Both the position numbers and the translations under genes were made by a program. From assembly GCF_001078055.1 (NCBI RefSeq), contig NZ_CP010777.1:1510408-1574407 (forward strand): DNA of 64,000 bases. Reading direction: 5' to 3'. This document shows, piece after piece, positions 60,058 to 64,000 of this stretch. The notes below the pieces were generated by a model. That model was given only the letters and a program-made list of their open reading frames with translations, searched no databases and had not been told where the DNA came from. Source of the DNA: Rufibacter radiotolerans (GTDB taxonomy: Bacteria; Bacteroidota; Bacteroidia; Cytophagales; Hymenobacteraceae). How positions within the stretch are numbered: the stretch's first letter is position 1; every line of letters begins with the position of its first letter.

Positions 60058-60825
60058 ATGCCTACTGCCATGTATCAGCAACCTTATCACCTGTACTCTA
60101 TCCAGCAACAACAGACCTGGAACATCTTGTACACCAAACGGTCAGAAGCTCTTTCTGCCGTGGTTTCTGCGCCCTTTTGGGCGGGGGTCAATGCGCTGGA
60201 GCTAAAGGCTTATTTCATTCCTGATTTCCAGAAACTCAATTTCCATTTACGCGAGCAGAAAAGCGAATGGGAGGTAGTAGCGGTAGAAGAACCCTTACGG
60301 CCCCGCCAGGTGCTGGCCAAATGGGCGAAACAGAAATTTCCCGCGGTTACCTCTTTGCGCCTGCACCCAGACGCCGATCTGCGCCTACAAGGCAATAAAG
60401 ACCTGTTCCAGGATGTGTTCAGCCAATTGCCGTGGTTGTTGCAACCTGAGGTAGCCAACTTTATGGAGCGAATTGGGCAACTGTCTTTGCACTACAAAGA
60501 CCCAGCCGCTACGGAGTTGCTTTGGCGCCTGGCCCAGCATGTGTTGGGCAACGGCTTGCTGCGCGACCAGGACGGAAAGGTGACCTTATTTGGCGCCTAC
60601 CTGCTTTCCAATGCTCCGGAAGGGGAGGCTGCTCTTAAAAGAGAGAATGCCTGGCAACCGGCTGTTCTGGAAGAAATCTTAGGTCAACCCTACAAGTTTG
60701 GGGAAACTGACAGGTATTTCGTGTTGGAAAGCCTTTCTGATCTGGACTCCCTGGCTACTCAGCTTGAGAAAGATGGATTACCATTGGTGGAAATTTCTAC
60801 TCAGTTGCAGCTAATAGCTGGGTAA
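60058..60825 (+). CDS. Uncharacterised protein behind an attenuator-like leader
   Basis: 255 residues from ATG 60058; the frame is open up to TTG 59986, but that would translate through the terminator hairpin. I do not recognise a family. No signal peptide or membrane segment. Aromatic- and glutamine-rich N-terminus (YQQPYHLYSIQQQQTW), a central basic segment with LRPRQVLAKWAKQKFP, a long helical region (about 130-200) and LLWRLAQHVLGNGLLRDQDG. Ends TQLQLIAG. It follows the trp operon and its leader shares a sequence block with the trp leader, which hints at amino-acid-linked control. Confidence 0.65.
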   Translation: MPTAMYQQPYHLYSIQQQQTWNILYTKRSEALSAVVSAPFWAGVNALELKAYFIPDFQKLNFHLREQKSEWEVVAVEEPLRPRQVLAKWAKQKFPAVTSLRLHPDADLRLQGNKDLFQDVFSQLPWLLQPEVANFMERIGQLSLHYKDPAATELLWRLAQHVLGNGLLRDQDGKVTLFGAYLLSNAPEGEAALKRENAWQPAVLEEILGQPYKFGETDRYFVLESLSDLDSLATQLEKDGLPLVEISTQLQLIAG

Positions 60826-60834
60826 TTTCTTTTT

Positions 60835-60876
60835 CCTGTTTTGGGCCTGTTTTCTGGAAAACAGGCCCAAAACAGG
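60835..60876. repeat. GTTTT palindrome, near-perfect 42-bp copy
   Basis: CCTGTTTTGGGCCTGTTTTC, centre TG, GAAAACAGGCCCAAAACAGG: perfect 20-base arms. Confidence 0.9.
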
Positions 60877-60960
60877 GGAGGGGTTTATAGCTTTAACGAC
60901 TAGTATAAACAACGGCGCAGGCCGTCAGCCGAGGTGACCTTTATGCCTTGTTGGGTGGAG

Positions 60961-61377
60961 TTACTTTTTATTCTTAAACATATAGCTGAATCTCAAAGAG
61001 CTACTATCAAGTAATGCCTCACCCAAAGCTACACTTTCAAACTTTAAATCTCGATCTATTGGGTCTGAATTGTTATTTGATGGAAATGAATAATGTATAA
61101 AGATTTTTTTACCAGTTATGCTATCAATTGTCGGCAAATAATCATCGCCTCTTAATCCAATCTCTTCAATGAGCATGTTTGAAGTATTGCATACTTTCAA
61201 ATTAATTGTACTCCCAAACGCTCCTTGTTCAACCTTTGTAAGCTTAATGATATTCGCGGAGGATTTTAATTCTTGTATTAATACTTCATTATAATCTAGG
61301 CAATTACAATCTCGTATATCAGAGCATCCAAGGAGTGCTGAACTAAACAATAATATAATTAAGTTTTTAAAGCTCAT
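60961..61377 (-). CDS. Small AT-rich lipoprotein of unknown function
   Basis: 138 residues. N-terminal MSFKNLIILLFSSALLGCS has a lipobox (LLGC), so it should be lipidated and exported. The mature part begins with a cysteine-rich DIRDCNCLDYNE and is otherwise beta-like; I do not recognise it. The gene and its surroundings (about 60960-61560) are clearly more AT-rich than the neighbours, which suggests recent acquisition. Confidence 0.6.
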   Translation of the reverse strand: MSFKNLIILLFSSALLGCSDIRDCNCLDYNEVLIQELKSSANIIKLTKVEQGAFGSTINLKVCNTSNMLIEEIGLRGDDYLPTIDSITGKKIFIHYSFPSNNNSDPIDRDLKFESVALGEALLDSSSLRFSYMFKNKK

Positions 61378-61590
61378 GAAGGCATTTCTTTTTTATTAAT
61401 TACACTCAATTACCTACTAAGCAAAGTTGTTCGGTTTATTTGCATTATGTACGAAGGTTAAATCTATCTCTCATTGCTTTACCTATGCCAAGCTTTGCGT
61501 CCAGAGCTATTTACCGTTCAAGATAGAGCTTTTAAATCCAGGGATAAATAGAAGCCTCAGGCAATTTGTGACCAATTCTCTTAAAATCAT

Positions 61591-61640
61591 AATTCCCGTT
61601 TCGGGGCTGTTTTTTATTAAACAGCCCCGAAACGGGAATT
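61591..61640. repeat. GTTTC-variant palindrome with 22-base arms
   Basis: AATTCCCGTTTCGGGGCTGT and complement around a six-base loop; the outer box reads GTTTC, matched by GAAAC on the other side. Lies at the 3' end of the GDSL esterase gene. Confidence 0.9.
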
Positions 61641-61660
61641 CACTAAAAACCGCTTTAGTT

Positions 61661-62344
61661 TTACAGCACAGGCTGCAGAACCTTCCAAACATTATTAGCC
61701 AAAATCTTTTGACCCTCGGCGGTAGGGTGCACGCCGTCCTGTTGGTTTAGAGTGCGTACTCCGCCCACGCCGTCCAGCAGGAAGGGGACCAGCGCCATGT
61801 TGTTTTCCTCGGCCAGTTGCCGAAAGATAGTCCTGAACTCGCTGGCGTATTTGCCACCCATGCTGGGGGGGACTTCCATGCCGGCCATTATTAACACCGC
61901 CTCTGGGTATTTGGCTTTCACCTTGTCAATGATGGCCTGCAGGTTTTTCTTGGTTTCTGCGGGTGAGATGCCTCGCAATCCGTCGTTAGCGCCCAGTTCC
62001 AGCACAAACACGTCTATCTTCTGGCGCAGCAACCAATCAATACGATTCTTTCCACCCGCCGAGGTCTCGCCGCTCAGGCCGGCGTTGATGGCTTTGTAAG
62101 GCAGGTTAAGGCTATCTATTTTCTTTTGAATGAGCGAAGGGAAAGATTCAGACGCATCCAGACCATAACCAGCCGTGAGGCTATTGCCAAAAAAGAGGAT
62201 TGTTTTCATAGTAGGGGCAGCGTTTGCGGTTGTTTCTTCTGAAGGGCCAGCCTGTTCCTTGCCCTTTGATTCCTCCTTGCCTGAGCAACCAGCCAAAAGC
62301 CAGCCAAGAAGCAGCAAGAAGTACAATAGGTTTGTTTTATACAT
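61661..62344 (-). CDS. GDSL/SGNH arylesterase, lipoprotein (TesA-like)
   Basis: 227 residues with lipobox LLAGCSG, so it is exported and lipid-anchored; E. coli TesA has a plain signal peptide instead. SGNH blocks: FFGNSLTAGYGLDA (Ser), a Gly in GLSGETSAGGKNR, ELGANDGLRG (Asn) and DGVHPTAEGQK (Asp-His). Family members hydrolyse acyl esters and thioesters. Divergent from the ABC transporter genes, the same neighbourhood as E. coli tesA-ybbA-ybbP. Confidence 0.92.
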   Translation of the reverse strand: MYKTNLLYFLLLLGWLLAGCSGKEESKGKEQAGPSEETTANAAPTMKTILFFGNSLTAGYGLDASESFPSLIQKKIDSLNLPYKAINAGLSGETSAGGKNRIDWLLRQKIDVFVLELGANDGLRGISPAETKKNLQAIIDKVKAKYPEAVLIMAGMEVPPSMGGKYASEFRTIFRQLAEENNMALVPFLLDGVGGVRTLNQQDGVHPTAEGQKILANNVWKVLQPVL

Positions 62345-62491
62345 GGTAATTAGGTTTCCTGTTGGTACAAAGAACGTACATATAACTCATTTTGAGCGTT
62401 AGAGGTTTAAACAATGTATTTAGCGGTTGGTTATGTAACTTTCCGCGGGCGTTTACGCCATTTGCTCTTCTATTACCTTTAACCAACGCTT

Positions 62492-63181
62492 GTGACACCT
62501 ATTCTTCATATACAGGACCTCACCAAAACCTACCAAAGCACCGGCCAGACCCTCACGGTGCTGGACCATATCAATTTCTCTATTACGGAAGGCTCCACCG
62601 TAGCCATTGTGGGGCCGTCTGGGAGCGGAAAAACCACGTTGCTGGGCTTATGCGCGGGCTTAGACAGTTCCACTTCCGGCTTGGTAGAACTGAACGGAAT
62701 CAGGTTAGACACGCTCAATGAAGATGCTCGGGCGCAGGTTAGAAACCAATATGTGGGCTTTATCTTCCAGAATTTCCAGTTGCTGCCCACGCTCACGGCC
62801 CTGGAGAACGTGATGGTGCCGCTGGAACTGAGAGGGGAGAAACACATCAAGCCCCGCGCCCTGGAACTGCTGGACAAAGTAGGGTTGTCTGACCGGTCTC
62901 ACCACTACCCGGCGCAGTTGTCGGGCGGCGAACAGCAGCGCGTGTCTTTGGCCCGGGCCTTCTCCAACCGACCAAAAATCCTCTTCGCCGATGAACCCAC
63001 GGGCAACCTGGACACCGAGACCAGCGAGAAGGTAGTCAAACTCATCTTCGACCTGAACCGCGAGGCCGGCACTACCCTGGTGCTGGTTACCCATGATGTA
63101 GATCTGGCCGCCAAAACCCAACGCATTCTCAAGGTAAAAGGGGGTAAGCTAATTTCTGATGAACCCACGGGCGTGGCTTGA
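62492..63181 (+). CDS. ABC transporter ATP-binding protein (YbbA-like)
   Basis: 229 residues with a GTG start. Walker A GPSGSGKTT, Q-loop FQNFQLLPTLTALENVM, signature LSGGEQQR, Walker B ILFADEPTGNLD and the H-loop VTHDVDLA. LolD/MacB-type ATPase that pairs with FtsX-like permeases. The permease follows after about 100 bases, separated by a palindrome. The divergent TesA-like gene supports the YbbA assignment. Confidence 0.93.
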   Translation: MTPILHIQDLTKTYQSTGQTLTVLDHINFSITEGSTVAIVGPSGSGKTTLLGLCAGLDSSTSGLVELNGIRLDTLNEDARAQVRNQYVGFIFQNFQLLPTLTALENVMVPLELRGEKHIKPRALELLDKVGLSDRSHHYPAQLSGGEQQRVSLARAFSNRPKILFADEPTGNLDTETSEKVVKLIFDLNREAGTTLVLVTHDVDLAAKTQRILKVKGGKLISDEPTGVA

Positions 63182-63201
63182 GAGGTAAAGGATCATCACT
63201 C

Positions 63202-63239
63202 CTTTTGAGCCTTTTTTCCTAAAAACAGGCTCAAAACGG
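63202..63239. repeat. GTTTT palindrome between ABC ATPase and permease
   Basis: CTTTTGAGCCTTTTTTCC, then AAAAACAGGCTCAAAACGG; partly decayed. It lies inside a presumed operon. Confidence 0.7.
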
Positions 63240-63284
63240 AAATGGCAGTTCTTCCAGTAATAACAGCACCTTAGCATATAAAAA

Positions 63285-64000
63285 ATGAATAAACTGAACC
63301 TGCCCTGGTTAATGAAAATGGCGTGGCGCGATAGCCGACAGAATAGGTCCCGATTGCTCTTGTTCGTGTCTTCCATTATTCTGGGCATAGCAGCATTGGT
63401 GGCTATTTTCTCCTTCGGGTATAACCTGCGGGCAGACATAGACGGCCAGGCCAAGGAATTAATTGGCGCAGATCTGGTCATCAGCAGCAACCGTCCGGTC
63501 GACCCCAAAATGTTGCCCTTACTGGATTCCCTGGGCACGCGCCGGTCGCAGGAGCGGAGTTTCGCTTCCATGATCTTGTTTCCCAGAAGCCTGGGCACCC
63601 GGCTGGTGCAGGTGCGGGCCCTGCAGGGCGAATTTCCGTATTACGGAAGCTTGGAAACTACGTCCGTAGCGTCAGCGCAAAGTTTCAGGGAAGGGCGGCA
63701 GGCCTTGGTAGATAAAACCCTTATGCTGCAGTTTAATGCCCGCGTGGGAGATTCCATTAAGGTAGGCGAGCTTACCTTTCAGATTGCCGGCATTCTGAAT
63801 AAGGCCCCCGGTCAGACCGGTATCTCTGCCACGGTGGCCCCGGCGGTGTATATTCCCCTGCAATACCTCTCCCAAACCGGATTGGAGCAGAAAGGCAGCC
63901 GTATCAACTATCTGTTTTACTACAAATATGACAACCAGGTCAACGTAAAAAAGCTGGTAGAGAAGTTGGAGCCTAGGCTGGAGAAGGAATCTTTGAACAC
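63285..64000 (+). CDS. ABC transporter permease, FtsX-like (YbbP-like), 5' part
   Basis: First 238 codons; the gene runs off the window. MNKLNLPWLMKMAWRDSRQNRSRLLLFVSS, then a membrane segment (about 28-50, SSIILGIAALVAIFSFG) and a large periplasmic MacB-like domain (VGDSIKVGELTFQIAGIL, GISATVAPAVYIPL). The 'WRDSRQNRSRLLLF' start is the YbbP type. Partner of the ATPase just upstream. Start ATG follows an A-rich stretch. Confidence 0.9.
   Translation, partial: MNKLNLPWLMKMAWRDSRQNRSRLLLFVSSIILGIAALVAIFSFGYNLRADIDGQAKELIGADLVISSNRPVDPKMLPLLDSLGTRRSQERSFASMILFPRSLGTRLVQVRALQGEFPYYGSLETTSVASAQSFREGRQALVDKTLMLQFNARVGDSIKVGELTFQIAGILNKAPGQTGISATVAPAVYIPLQYLSQTGLEQKGSRINYLFYYKYDNQVNVKKLVEKLEPRLEKESLN

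Overview
The window looks like a chromosomal segment of a Bacteroidota bacterium, most likely order Cytophagales, family Hymenobacteraceae (Rufibacter/Nibribacter/Pontibacter-like). The grounds are TAnnTTTG-type -7 promoter boxes, few Shine-Dalgarno sequences, an outer-membrane beta-barrel receptor with a carboxypeptidase-regulatory N-terminus, a PorE-like TPR/beta-propeller/OmpA protein, DUF3822 and DUF2279 proteins, and a DAHP synthase fused to chorismate mutase. The genus is inferred, not proven. Most genes are housekeeping or conserved accessory genes. I see no phage, insertion sequence, CRISPR array or tRNA.

Layout. 1-2.8 kb: end of lepA, a membrane-anchored cytochrome c, beta-carbonic anhydrase, folD. 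3.4-7.4 kb (minus): aspartate kinase-thrB-thrC operon behind a Thr/Ile-rich leader peptide. 7.7-10.3 kb: queE and the PorE-like protein. 10.5-12.5 kb (minus): amidoligase plus class-I amidotransferase-like C26 hydrolase. 13.3-18 kb: ligA, a GxxExxY gene between inverted repeats, a DEAD-box helicase, an SDR reductase. 18.5-30 kb: RsbQ-like hydrolase with a small partner, TapB-like protein, two unknown small proteins, orphan COX3-like protein, DUF3822, FAD monooxygenase, ketoacyl-ACP synthase III, MmcQ/YjbR, potassium channel, GH10-like glycosidase. 30-38 kb (minus): SRPBCC protein, giant FAD/Fe-S oxidoreductase, outer-membrane receptor, hydrolase. 38.4-41.8 kb (minus): prephenate dehydratase-aminotransferase-DAHPS/chorismate mutase operon behind a Phe/Tyr leader and terminator. 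42-51 kb: zinc metalloprotease, START protein, RNase P RNA, atypical pyruvate kinase, Smr protein, acetoacetate-decarboxylase-like protein, DUF2279 protein. 51.1-59.4 kb: complete trp operon (EGDCFBA plus a second DAHP synthase) behind a long attenuator. 59.4-64 kb: an uncharacterised gene behind a structured, terminator-bearing leader, a lipoprotein, and a GDSL esterase divergent from an ABC ATPase/permease pair.

Two themes stand out. First, three amino-acid operons (thr, phe/tyr, trp) each carry a leader peptide rich in the regulating amino acids. For trp and phe the competing antiterminator and terminator stems can be read directly. A fourth leader, before the gene at 60058, has the same terminator-then-ATG layout and shares a short sequence block with the trp leader. 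Second, more than 20 copies of a roughly 40-bp palindrome (GTTTT-RRGSC-Y-GTTTT, a 4-nt centre, then the complement) punctuate the intergenic regions. The inner stem letters differ between copies but usually change on both arms together, so pairing itself appears to be conserved.
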